Notes under the pieces: model-generated
Seen by the model: the letters and a program-made list of their open reading frames with translations, nothing else
What the model was told of the DNA's origin: nothing
Database searches by the model: none
In this document: positions 55,602 through 64,000 of the stretch, piece by piece
How positions within the stretch are numbered: position 1 is the first letter of the stretch
Layout of the letters: each line of letters opens with the position of its first letter
Program-made: the position numbers and the translations under genes
NCBI GenBank assembly: GCA_023375675.1
Contig: JALQBC010000010.1
Coordinates: forward strand, 62,001-126,000
Length of the DNA stretch: 64,000 nucleotides
Direction: 5' to 3'
From: Cytospora piceicola
Lineage: Eukaryota; Ascomycota; Sordariomycetes; Diaporthales; Cytosporaceae

Positions 55602-56087
55602 CTAAGCCTCCTCCCCACGCTTCGAGGCAGCTTGGACCCAGGCCTCATCTTCCTCCCCACGCTTCGAGGCAGCCTGGACCCAGGCCTCATCTTCCTCCCC
55701 ACGCTTCGAGGCAGCCTGGACCCAGGCCTCATCCTCCTCCCCACGCTTCGAGGCAGCCTGGACCCAGGCCTCATCCTCCTCCCCACGCTTCGAGGCAGCC
55801 TGGACCCAGGCCTCATCCTCCTCCCCACGCTTCGAGGCAGCCTGAACCCAGGCCTCATCCTCTTCCCCACGCTTGTTCATGCTTTTGGCCCAGACCTTCA
55901 AGCTGTCATCATTGCTGCGAGCGACAGTAGCTTCCTGTATGGCAGAACCTGGATGGCCAAGTAGCTGTTAGTCCTAGAGAATCTATGGTGTTCAGTATCA
56001 TCTATCTCAATACTCACCGGTGGTGGGGAGGGCTATGGCTCCAATGGCCAGGAGCGCCATAGTATAGATAAAGCCTTGTTGATGCAT
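55602..56087 (-). CDS. RiPP precursor-like secreted repeat protein (Kex2-processed)
   Basis: Two exons on the minus strand: 56087-56018 and 55948-55602, giving 138 aa. The intron is GTGAGT..CAG, phase 1. Residues 1-20 (MHQQGFIYTMALLAIGAIAL) are a signal peptide. A short leader ends in NKR. Then come six identical 14-residue units, GEEDEAWVQAASKR, and a final GEEA. Every unit ends with Lys-Arg, the Kex2 cleavage site, so processing would release six copies of a 12-residue acidic peptide with one Trp. Signal peptide, Kex2-bounded tandem cores and nearby UstYa genes match the dikaritin (UstA-type) precursor architecture. An alternative is a non-RiPP Kex2-processed peptide or pheromone. It has no Cys, which argues against alpha-pheromone. 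Confidence 0.85.
55617..55868 (-). repeat. Six 42-bp tandem repeats in the precursor gene
   Basis: Six consecutive 42-bp units in frame. The few base differences I can see (GAA/GAG, GTT/GTC, CAG/CAA) are all synonymous, so all six units code for the same 14 residues. Confidence 0.95.
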
Positions 56088-57052
56088 TATGGCAAAACGA
56101 AAAGGTGATACCAAGAGATAAATTCTTTTGACTGAAACAGGATGATGCCTCGCGAGGAAGTTTTGATGAAGCTTGGAGGTGAAGTTGTTTTGTGGTCTGT
56201 AAATAACAGTTTGATATTTTGGCAAGACTTGGCTCTAGACGCCGTATTTATACTTCCAACTTACCTTGACATCCAGCCTGTCTGTCTGCTTGATGTGGGG
56301 GGCGGTGTGAGAATGACTGCCTCTGGCCCGAAGACATAGAGGTATGAATTGATTCTTCTCATTCTGGACCTTGGAAGCAATCCTACATGCATCCCAAAAT
56401 CTCGTCATACCAGTCTAGGCCCATCTCAGTATTCCAGCCCGAGGGAGAGGCCTCATGTGATGCTGTCCACCACTGCATACGCCTCTGACGTCTCTTGCAT
56501 GTGCTGTTCTGCATTTGGGAGATATCGCGGTACCATGGTAGAAGTTGATACATGTAGGCACCAATGTATACAAAAGCACTTGAATACACTGGTCCCTCGC
56601 TGGCGATGTCAAGTGGGTACCTGATAGGGATCTTCTGTTGACGAGGTTACATGAGCTGAAACGGTTTCTGAATGCAGTACTATATTGGACCAGAATAAGA
56701 AGAGACCTAACAAACTCATTGTATATCATTCAGCTCCACTACCGCTCTGAGAAGTAATGTCTTGTGTTCCATATACTGTGTACTTCCTTCATGCATGAGC
56801 ATGGGTAGGGTAATTATTCCTTTCTTGGGTTGCATTCAGCTTCTTAGCAGCAGCCCCATGAGATATTGCATAAGTGACCAAATAGCACCCCGGACCACTT
56901 GACGCATATTGATCATTTTCCCCTCAGCAATATGCAGCATGAATTCCTTGCCCTATCCGTCCCAGCTTTTCCGTTCCCAGGTTCTCTCTTCTTTCTCTTC
57001 AGATCTGGGAAGCCATCAATGATTCACACTTGGAATATCTTTGAATCTCAAC
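56088..57052. other. Divergent promoter region between the precursor and first UstYa gene
   Basis: About 1 kb with no gene. On the minus strand TATAAATA (56252-56245) lies about 160 bases before the precursor ATG and is its likely TATA box. The region is shared by two divergent genes and could coordinate their expression. Confidence 0.45.
56245..56252 (-). promoter_or_regulatory. TATA box of the RiPP precursor gene
   Basis: Reads TATAAATA on the minus strand about 160 bases before the start codon at 56087. Assigned by sequence and position. Confidence 0.45.
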
Positions 57053-58340
57053 ATGGCAGGCTACTCCCCACTGTCGGGTCCTGAAAAGGATGTGGCCACT
57101 CCCAGGCTCTCAAAAGACGACGATGAAGATGAACCACTTGTGGGATGGGCAATCTCGCCAACCCTGCGACGCTCCTGGCTTAGAGCTCACTGGCAATCTA
57201 TTGCCGTCCACGGTCTGCTAGCTTCTGTCAACGTTTTAATAGCCACTGCCTTCGTTGCTGGATTATGGACCAACAACGATCCCCAGCATGCACCAAGTGA
57301 GTGATGACCCAACCAAATTCTGGAAAGAAATGGGTCAAGCTTACAGACTTGATCCAGCTCCGTTACGGAACGCCATACATTACGAAGGCCGTCATTTCGA
57401 CACCTCCCTCATCTACCTTGACGAAGAGACGCTGAATCCTCAAAAGACGACTTCTTTTAACGGGCCCCCACGACCTAATCTTGATGAAGCATGGCATGAT
57501 CTCCTAAAGTGTGAGTGTCCAGGAGATACGTGCATTCCAGATGCGGCTTTCAATGCCCTTTCAATAGAAAATACACTGTAACTATGTCTCCCGTATTGTC
57601 TCAACGGCTAACTGGGTGTCAGATCAGAATGTTCGAGTCAGCCAGAACGAGCTTGGCCAGTTCGACGGAGATGACAGCATAATCAAGTTGACCGACGGTA
57701 GTGGGTACTATACAACAGTCGCTGTTTTCCATGGACTGCACTGCATTCAAAGGGTCCATCACTACCTTTACTTCGAGCATTACTACCCGGATGTGACGGA
57801 TGCGGAGGCCTTTGTGCTGAAGCGACATACAGGTATGTTCAACAGGTGATCTCGCTTGAGGATATAACTTTAAGGTGCCGGTATGCGTGATTCTCAATTA
57901 CTCACATGAAGCGTGTCAGAACATTGTCTGGACTGGTTGAGGCAGTACGTTCAGTGTAACGCTGATACAACTTTAATTCCCATTCACTGGGCTACTGAGT
58001 AAGCAAATCCAACATCGGCTCCAAAAGCCAAAAGAAGAACGTACCTTTATGCTGATAAACCCATATAGTGAGCCGGGTCCAGTATCATCGGATGCAGGAA
58101 ATCACCAGTGTGTTGCTTGGGAGAGGATTGACAAGTGGATGGAAGGACACTCCTTCAACCCTTTTGAACCTGGACTGCTTATCCACCCAAAATATGGTAT
58201 GTCTCCGCGTCAATCCCGGTGAACAAGCCGCTGATTTATCTACAGGAAACCCATATGAAGGAAACCGAACAGGACCAGGGCATCATAACCTAGGGATTAC
58301 TGTTCTGGGAGACGGTGGTCTGCTACATGGTGGGCATTGA
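57053..58340 (+). CDS. UstYa-family (DUF3328) membrane oxidase, member 1
   Basis: Six exons: 57053-57296, 57358-57510, 57623-57832, 57920-57998, 58069-58196 and 58246-58340, giving 302 aa. All borders are GT..AG and the phases agree. A cytosolic N-terminus is followed by one membrane helix (about 52-72, SIAVHGLLASVNVLIATAFVAGLW) and a lumenal domain with FNGPPRPNLDEAWHDLL, the family start block. The two copper-type motifs are complete: HGLHC (169-173, in TVAVFHGLHCIQRVHHYLYF) and HTEHC (201-205, restored by splicing, then LDWLRQYVQC). The C-terminal LLIHPKYG is typical. UstYa proteins oxidise or cyclise RiPP cores in the secretory pathway. The first intron border and last exon are the least certain. 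Confidence 0.85.
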
Positions 58341-59167
58341 CTCTGGAATTTTGTTCCCAGATCTTGAAATTGTGTTAGTCTCACGAGGAATAGTTTTGTG
58401 TCCTGGTGAAGAGCACATGTAGAGGGGAAAACAAGATAGTCATTCCAAATCTGAGAATGAGATTTTATCCGATGGATGTGCAGATTGTGATCTTTAAATT
58501 GTAGGATGCCGGTTTTCACAGTGAAGTGCTACTCCTCCCCTAGGGGGCTCCAAAGCACTCCACACCGTTTCTCTATCTATAATCTTCATCATTTTGCCCC
58601 CTCGAGGACCGGACTGCTTATTGCGGCAGACTTCTTTATCTGCTCTTGCGTGACTATGATAAAGATTGCGTGCGAATCACACGCAAGGTAAGGAGGAACT
58701 ACACACATACGTCGCACAACTCTAGCACCTAGTTAAATGGTGAGCTTATGCAACATGTAATAAAGCGAGCACGACCGGGATTCTCTCACAAGAACTGCAT
58801 TATGCATTAAGCTTGCAACAGCATGCTCACCGGTCCCATCTTCCAGCATCTCCGGGGCGCCACATCTTCAGGATGGACATGTGGACGGCCACGTAAATAG
58901 GTTAGGTCGGGCCGTATAATCATATCCCTGGCTTTACCTACTTTTGATGTACCGAAGCCCGTGGGACCCATCTTCCTTGAATACGTTAGATCACTCGTTG
59001 ACTTAGTATGCTTTACATGGTGGTTCCGAGTCAACCTGGCGACCCAAGTGCTTCTCCTACTCTATTTTCCATCATTCTTCTGCTTCATTTTCCATAATCC
59101 TCACCATTCGACACGATACACCAAGTCATCCTCGGGAATATTGGTCAAAATCAGTGCTTCATACATC
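58341..59167. other. Intergenic region between the two UstYa genes
   Basis: No gene supported. An open frame runs 69 codons upstream of the next start (from 58961) but looks like leader sequence. Confidence 0.4.
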
Positions 59168-59929
59168 ATGACTTCCCCCAGTACCCCTTTTCTCACTGAA
59201 TATGATGCGCCTGGGCTCGAGAAGGCATTACAACAGCGAAAACCGATCAACGAAGGCAAAGAATTCATCACGAAAAAGCGAGTTCGCATGGAATTGTTTA
59301 CCAAGAGTATACTTTACTTCCTGGTAGCCAGTTGCCTCGCTTCCCTCGGCATTATTCTGGGACGAACAGTCTTTCAACCTCACTTTGACCCAAGCCCCCG
59401 TCCTGAAGGCCCCCCATCGAGACAGGTAGCTGATGTCTATCGTCCGGCGACACTTGAACCAGGCTTCAACATATGCGATTGCGGCAATACCATCCAGGAG
59501 GCGCTGGACCGAGACTGCGTCTATGACAGCATGGCCACAGCTTGGCTGCCACCATACTGTCGTGACGACGAGTTAACGGCCGAATTTGACCGAGCTGGGC
59601 CTGGAGAACACGGCGAATGGGCTTATTTTGCAGATGAACAGGGCAGAGTGCCTCTGACCAAGGCTGACCTGGGTTTGCTTGGGGACACAGGTGGCAAATT
59701 CTGGGTATCCCGGGACTGGCATATTGCTCACTGCCTATTTTACTGGCAGAAATACCATCGAATGCGCCAGACTGGAGCTGTCATGGAGGATCGCTACGAC
59801 AGGATCTCACATATCAAACACTGTACGCGACTGGCGATGAACCCTGTTCCGAACCATAGCTTTCTCATCGAAGTCCCTGTAACGATGAATTCCAGCATCT
59901 CTGCTGGGAAGCTTATGACTGGCCACTGA
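59168..59929 (+). CDS. UstYa-family (DUF3328-like) membrane oxidase, member 2
   Basis: Single exon, 253 aa. I start at MTSPSTPFLTEYDAPG; in-frame upstream codons lack the family pattern. One membrane helix (about 46-66, ILYFLVASCLASLGIILGRTVF) precedes a lumenal domain with paired motifs HIAHC (185-189) and HIKHC (215-219). It belongs to the subgroup whose lumenal half begins with a Cys-containing CDCGNTIQEALDRDCVYDSM ... AWLPPYCRD block, unlike the first UstYa gene here. Pairs of distinct UstYa/UstYb-type proteins are common in dikaritin clusters. The protein ends soon after the second motif, as is usual for this subgroup. Confidence 0.82.
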   Translation: MTSPSTPFLTEYDAPGLEKALQQRKPINEGKEFITKKRVRMELFTKSILYFLVASCLASLGIILGRTVFQPHFDPSPRPEGPPSRQVADVYRPATLEPGFNICDCGNTIQEALDRDCVYDSMATAWLPPYCRDDELTAEFDRAGPGEHGEWAYFADEQGRVPLTKADLGLLGDTGGKFWVSRDWHIAHCLFYWQKYHRMRQTGAVMEDRYDRISHIKHCTRLAMNPVPNHSFLIEVPVTMNSSISAGKLMTGH

Positions 59930-62160
59930 ACATTACATCTCAAGTCGCAAGGATTGGATCATTGTGTAGCAACTGTAACGGAGGAGGGCTTTGGGCCTGT
60001 GGAGGTCTGCTACGTTCTGGTGTTTTTGGAGTGGCTTGCGGTGAGGATATATTGGTAATAAACAGCATTATTACTGATTAGATGGGCATACCGTCAAGAA
60101 CAAACGACATCATTGATACTCAGCCTGTGAGTCCAAACCCATGGACGCCACGTACCTAAGTAGATCCTAGCCATACAGTAGAAATTAGTTTTTAGGGGCC
60201 CCCTCCGCCTCAAGGGCGCACGGGTTTGAATGTGCGTGTTGCATTGGCTAGATCATAATGGAGAAACCTACCCAAGTATGCTGTTCATGCAAATATCGGG
60301 GGAGAGTGTGTAGGTGTGTTTCATACAATGCATGCCCTCTATACATGGTTAGCTCGTAGGAGACTCTTCGCCGATCTTAGCTACGACTTGAACCATGGCC
60401 TAAAACACGCGGTCAGGGGGTGGCAATATGCAAACTATAAAAAATGTATTCCTGCAGTTTATTTAATGAAATGGACCCATAATCCGTCCGGAATCAATTC
60501 TCCTTCGACAGCATTCGCAGATGGCTGTCACTTGCATTGACTGCACTAGAACCTGCTCCTAAAATCCACTCGCCCGCAATCGCAGGATCGGTATGTGCTG
60601 ATGACTGCAGCAATAGTTCACAACGACTAACCCCGCTCCGAAAAGAACTCAGGTATGTAATAAGAAGGGTAAATTCACTTCCGCGCCACAGGTAACCTGG
60701 TCCCGGGGCCATATTGGAACTACCAGGAGCGCAGCCCCGCACACCGTTGTTTTAGAACGAATATGGGTGGTGATAGTTCAAAAAGTCCATCCACACTTCC
60801 AAGAATACGTGGCAGAGGAAGCGTTAGAATGTAACCGGAATTTTTCCGCTTTTAGGCACAGAACACCAAACAGCGCATGGCGTCGATAACCCCACAATTC
60901 AGGGTTTAAGAGGGAAAGATATGGGATAACATGCATGAATATTCGGTAAGTACGGCAGTATGTGAGGAAGGTTACAGCCTGGGCATTCCATTCCATGTAT
61001 ATTACCAGCAGGCGTAGCAAGTTCGAAAAATGACCACCCTACTTCTGTAGATGAGAAAACAAGCAGGCAATGTGTAGTAGCACTTTGGGTATGATGCTAT
61101 TGCATTGGTAGTTTTCTCTGTGTTCGTGTGTGTGTTGCTTATTTCTATGGAAGGGCCTAAACGCCCGATAGATATTCATACAGAAAAGTGGGGCCGAGGA
61201 ACCCACCTAAACGGTGGCCCCCTATTGGCCACCACACAATGTGGATTGTGATACATACTAAGTACCGAGCCATACTCCTTCTGCTCAATATAAACGGAAT
61301 TGACCACGATCTCAGTACCCACCGGCCCTGTCAAGCTTGCACCGATAGTACCATGCAGTTGTTAACTATCTACGTATGTAATGGACGGACTAAGCAGAGG
61401 CTACACCGGAATTGGTATGGAACCTGACAGGGAGTGAGGAGTTACAGGTTGTTAGGGGCGTGTCCAGGTGGGAAGTTAGAACGCCAGCACTGATAACACT
61501 CGCACCGGGGGATATATCCTGCATGTGCGATCCTACGTCCACTGCATTATTAGGTAGTCAGCTGTTCGGGTGCATGTGGCTCGAATGGGTCGGACCGCCG
61601 GCACTTGTAGACAATAGTACAAGCCCATTCCAAGGCAGTGCGCCCGGATACAGAAATCCGGGAATCTGGGATAATCTCAGGGCAAGGTGGCGTCGAAATC
61701 GACCCAAGTTGAAACAATATCAGCACGTGAACATCGATCATCAGCTGCATGCTTGGCGCATATGCACAAGAGTTACAACAAACATTACTTACTGTGTACA
61801 TAATACATTGAGGCACGGAGAGGCTATTGCTGAGTTGCATTAGTTTTTGAGCAGGCGATAGGTTCTTATACTTGCTACCCTTGAGGTTTTAACGTCATTG
61901 GCTCCTGGTCAACAACGCCTGGAGGAGGCAACGAAGTCTCAAGCGGTGAAGACATGACCACGCGGCCTTCTGTTATCTCCAAACTTCATAGATGCTCGAA
62001 GTCACGCAATCAATCAAGCCATCGAATGAACATATTACGGCATATAACTATCCCGGAACACCGAGGTAGGCGAGAGTGATAACGTACGTAAAGCAGGATA
62101 TGTTTTGTTCCCAACACTATAGACATTACCAAGCCAGGACTGACCTGGTAGGGGGTCAAT
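59930..62160. other. Gene-poor region inside the RiPP-like locus
   Basis: About 2.2 kb without a supportable gene. The longest frame (61412-61843, +) has no recognisable motif and an antisense frame of similar length. Sequence may be decayed cluster genes, but I see no convincing remnant. Confidence 0.4.
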
Positions 62161-62400
62161 ATGACGCAGTCTTCCCTGCTAGCTAGCGACTTGGGCACCC
62201 CAGAGATGCTGTCAGCTTGCCTCGACGACCAACGTGAGCCGAAGCACAATGTTCTTTCAATATACCCCCACCAGCAGGTGATCAAAGCCTGGGGTATTCC
62301 GGCAGATTTCAAGGTCTTGGAAATTGGACCTTGCCCATGTGTATGCAAGCTGCCTCCTCCCGAGGCCAAGACCAGTGCTTCACACCACCCGAATCATTGA
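62161..62400 (+). pseudogene. Truncated SAM-dependent methyltransferase remnant
   Basis: ATG 62161 opens a frame whose first 60 codons read like the N-terminus of a fungal class-I methyltransferase. ...YPHQQVIKAWGIPADFKVLEIG corresponds to the usual (I/V)xxWGI..g..VLEIGCGQGD block. After LEIG the similarity stops (PCPCVCKLPPPEA) and the frame ends at 62400. No continuation with the rest of the SAM domain is found in the next 400 bases in any frame, and no good donor is present. Methyltransferases are regular members of dikaritin clusters, so this may be a lost tailoring gene. Confidence 0.5.
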
Positions 62401-62807
62401 CCAAATAGCCTAGGAAGAGGCTAGAAGTGGAAGTAGTGATTTCGTGGAGGTATCGCAGGTGTGCCAAAAAAGGAGAGGTAACAGCCCGTGGACGCGTTCG
62501 GATGGCTTGCACATGTAATTAGCAGATCACAGCCAGTGTTAGCACCTAAAATGATGGCTATTTTCGAACCAATATCCATTCCTTATCCTGCTGTGATAAA
62601 CAAAAATAAGTCCTTCACAACAGGTCCCTAAAGATTCATAGGCAACGAGTCGTTGGACGTTCTGAGGCCAGCGCAATTGACTATTTTGTGTGTAATACAC
62701 GACTGGCACCTTGTCGCGAGCTGATGAAGCAAGCTGTTTAACACAGTCACACCCAGCTCCACTCTAACCATATGCCAGCCGTCTTCCGATGTGTAAATCT
62801 TCCATTC
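62401..62807. other. Intergenic region
   Basis: 3' flank of the MFS gene and spacer. No gene or notable structure seen. Confidence 0.35.
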
Positions 62808-64000
62808 TCACTTGTTCGGATTCAAGATAGAAACGACAAGTAGTGCGAATGCAAAGCATACACCAGAGACAAGGAAAGGCATACCCATCCAAAAATCACC
62901 GAGTCTCATCCCCCATTGGAACATGGCGGCCAGCAGTGGCCCGCCAGCCAGCAACCCCATGTAAGTCATGACCGAGACCAAAGTGAACACGGTGCCGAGG
63001 TGCGCCTGGTCTACCATGCTTGTTATCAAACTTCTGGCGGGGACAGCAAAACCGTGTCCCAAACAAAATAATACTTGGCCACAGATGAGAGGAGCCGAGG
63101 AAGATGCGAAGAATATTGCTACAGATCCCGCCACAAGAAAGCATCCGCTTACTTGAGCAATCCTCTTATCCTTTAGTGTCTTATGAAGATGCAAGTAGTG
63201 CAACATAAAGCCAGACAGAACGGGAATACCGACTGCGAGCACAATCAAAATTACCCCTGCCCTGAGAGACAGGAGATATGATGCCTGGAGCACGAGTATT
63301 GTAAGCTTTTGGAAAAGGGTCCATTTGGCATTGGGTGAACTCGCCTTTGCAAGGGACCAACCCAATCGCTTGGAAGTGTACTGTAAGAGTAGGGTTCCAT
63401 CGGATTGCTCTCCTAGATACAGGGCTAGGAAACAAGTCAAGACCATGGCAATCTTGGCATTCTTTGACGCCCATGAGCTCAATCGGCTCCAACGAGTACA
63501 AAAAGATCTCCAGCCCGCCCGGAAGGTCTGTGGGAGTCCCCTGGCCTCTCCTCTATCGATCAAGGGGCTAGTCTCATGTCCAGAACTTGTGCTGGCTCGG
63601 TTTGACGACAGAGTCTCAGGTACCAGAAGAATTGCCACCACAAATCCAACGGCCTCCACGGCCACTGAGACCATCATGGGAGTCCAAGGGTTTCTCTCCA
63701 TCATAGCAGCCCCAACTGGGACGAAGATGAGCTGCGACAGCAAGGGGCCTGATTGCATCAATGAGAATGCAGTGGTTCTAAATTTCGTTCAGCGTCTAGT
63801 TCGTCAAAGACATTATACGAACATATCTTCAGGTCAGGATTGATACGAACCTCTGGTCGGCAGGGCAAACATCAGCAACCTGGGCATATACAACAGAGGA
63901 CAGTGTTGCGGGGCCTGATCCAATGACTTGCCAGAGGCCTCCGATCCAGACGACGCGAAGAGGGAAAGTCTCCGGAAACCAGTCTTCATGTACGGGTCAG
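62808..64000 (-). CDS. MFS transporter, C-terminal part (5' end outside window)
   Basis: Partial gene on the minus strand with exons up to 64000-63851, 63777-63345 and 63284-62808 (stop TGA). The first intron is GTTCGT..TAG and joins VADVCPADQR-TTAFSLMQSGPLL. The second (63344-63285, 60 nt) begins with GC: donor AAG|GCGAGT, branch CTTAC, acceptor CAG. It restores RLGWSLAKASYLLSLRAG. The region FPLRVVWIGGLWQVIGSGPATLSSVVYAQVADVC is the TM4-TM5 part of fungal MFS exporters; at least seven more helices follow. Likely a plasma-membrane exporter of the small-molecule or peptide product of the neighbouring RiPP-like genes (inference from position). Confidence 0.88.

Noticed and set aside
55589..55870. 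Arg/Pro/Ser-rich repeated frame antisense or shifted over the precursor repeats
   Set aside because: Any frame across a 42-bp repeat stays open; only the frame with signal peptide, intron and Lys-Arg sites makes sense.
55602..56087. Alpha-pheromone precursor as the identity of the repeat protein
   Set aside because: Kex2-bounded repeats fit, but the unit lacks the Cys pair and the usual W-C...G-x-x-C-type pattern of filamentous ascomycete alpha-pheromones, and UstYa genes are adjacent.
61412..61843. 143-codon open frame between UstYa and the methyltransferase remnant
   Set aside because: No motif, a comparable antisense frame, and AT-rich irregular codon use; probably chance.

Overview
The window comes from a filamentous ascomycete (Pezizomycotina, most likely a Sordariomycete, plausibly plant-associated). 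The evidence is short 50-110 nt introns with GTAAGT/GTGAGT donors and CTRAC-like branch sites, a pectin lyase, UstYa-type genes, and a transposon mutated in the way repeat-induced point mutation (RIP) does. The genus is inference.

Left arm, 1-29 kb: mostly single-copy genes. In order they are the 3' part of a GYF-domain protein (+), the TPR protein Emw1/TTC27 (+), a yeast-type amino-acid permease (+), a secreted pectin lyase (-), a CCCH zinc-finger protein with a possible NYN-like domain (-), peroxisomal 3-ketoacyl-CoA thiolase with a PTS2 signal (+), a CYP52-like P450 (+), a cyclopropane-fatty-acid-synthase-like methyltransferase (+), an acidic-tailed hypothetical protein (+) and a 2EXR protein (-). 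Thiolase, P450 and the methyltransferase form a loose lipid-metabolism neighbourhood.

Middle, 30.16-36.52 kb: one complete Ty1/copia LTR retrotransposon with 166-bp LTRs and the target duplication ACAAC. It is destroyed by C-to-T / G-to-A mutation, and the mutated block ends sharply at the element's edges. To its right are an M28-family membrane metallopeptidase (+) and the retromer subunit VPS35 (-).

Decaying stretch, 44.5-53 kb: a BTB/POZ pseudogene with an in-frame stop, an unidentified frameshifted gene and a broken GH128 glycosidase lie among intact TENA-family and old-yellow-enzyme genes. An arylamine N-acetyltransferase follows (53.6-54.6 kb).

Right arm, 55.6-64 kb: the most interesting part. 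A small secreted precursor (138 aa) carries six tandem 14-residue units, each bounded by Lys-Arg (Kex2) sites. It sits beside two UstYa-family (DUF3328) membrane oxidase genes with paired HxxHC motifs, a truncated SAM-methyltransferase remnant and an MFS transporter that runs off the window. This is the architecture of a fungal dikaritin-type RiPP cluster. Its repeat contains Trp but no Tyr or Phe, so the product is probably unlike the known Tyr-based members. In the inferred pathway the precursor enters the secretory route, Kex2 cuts at Lys-Arg, the UstYa enzymes oxidise or cyclise the core, and the MFS protein exports the product.

All gene models with introns were spliced by eye, using reading frame, splice consensus and family resemblance. 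No database search was possible.
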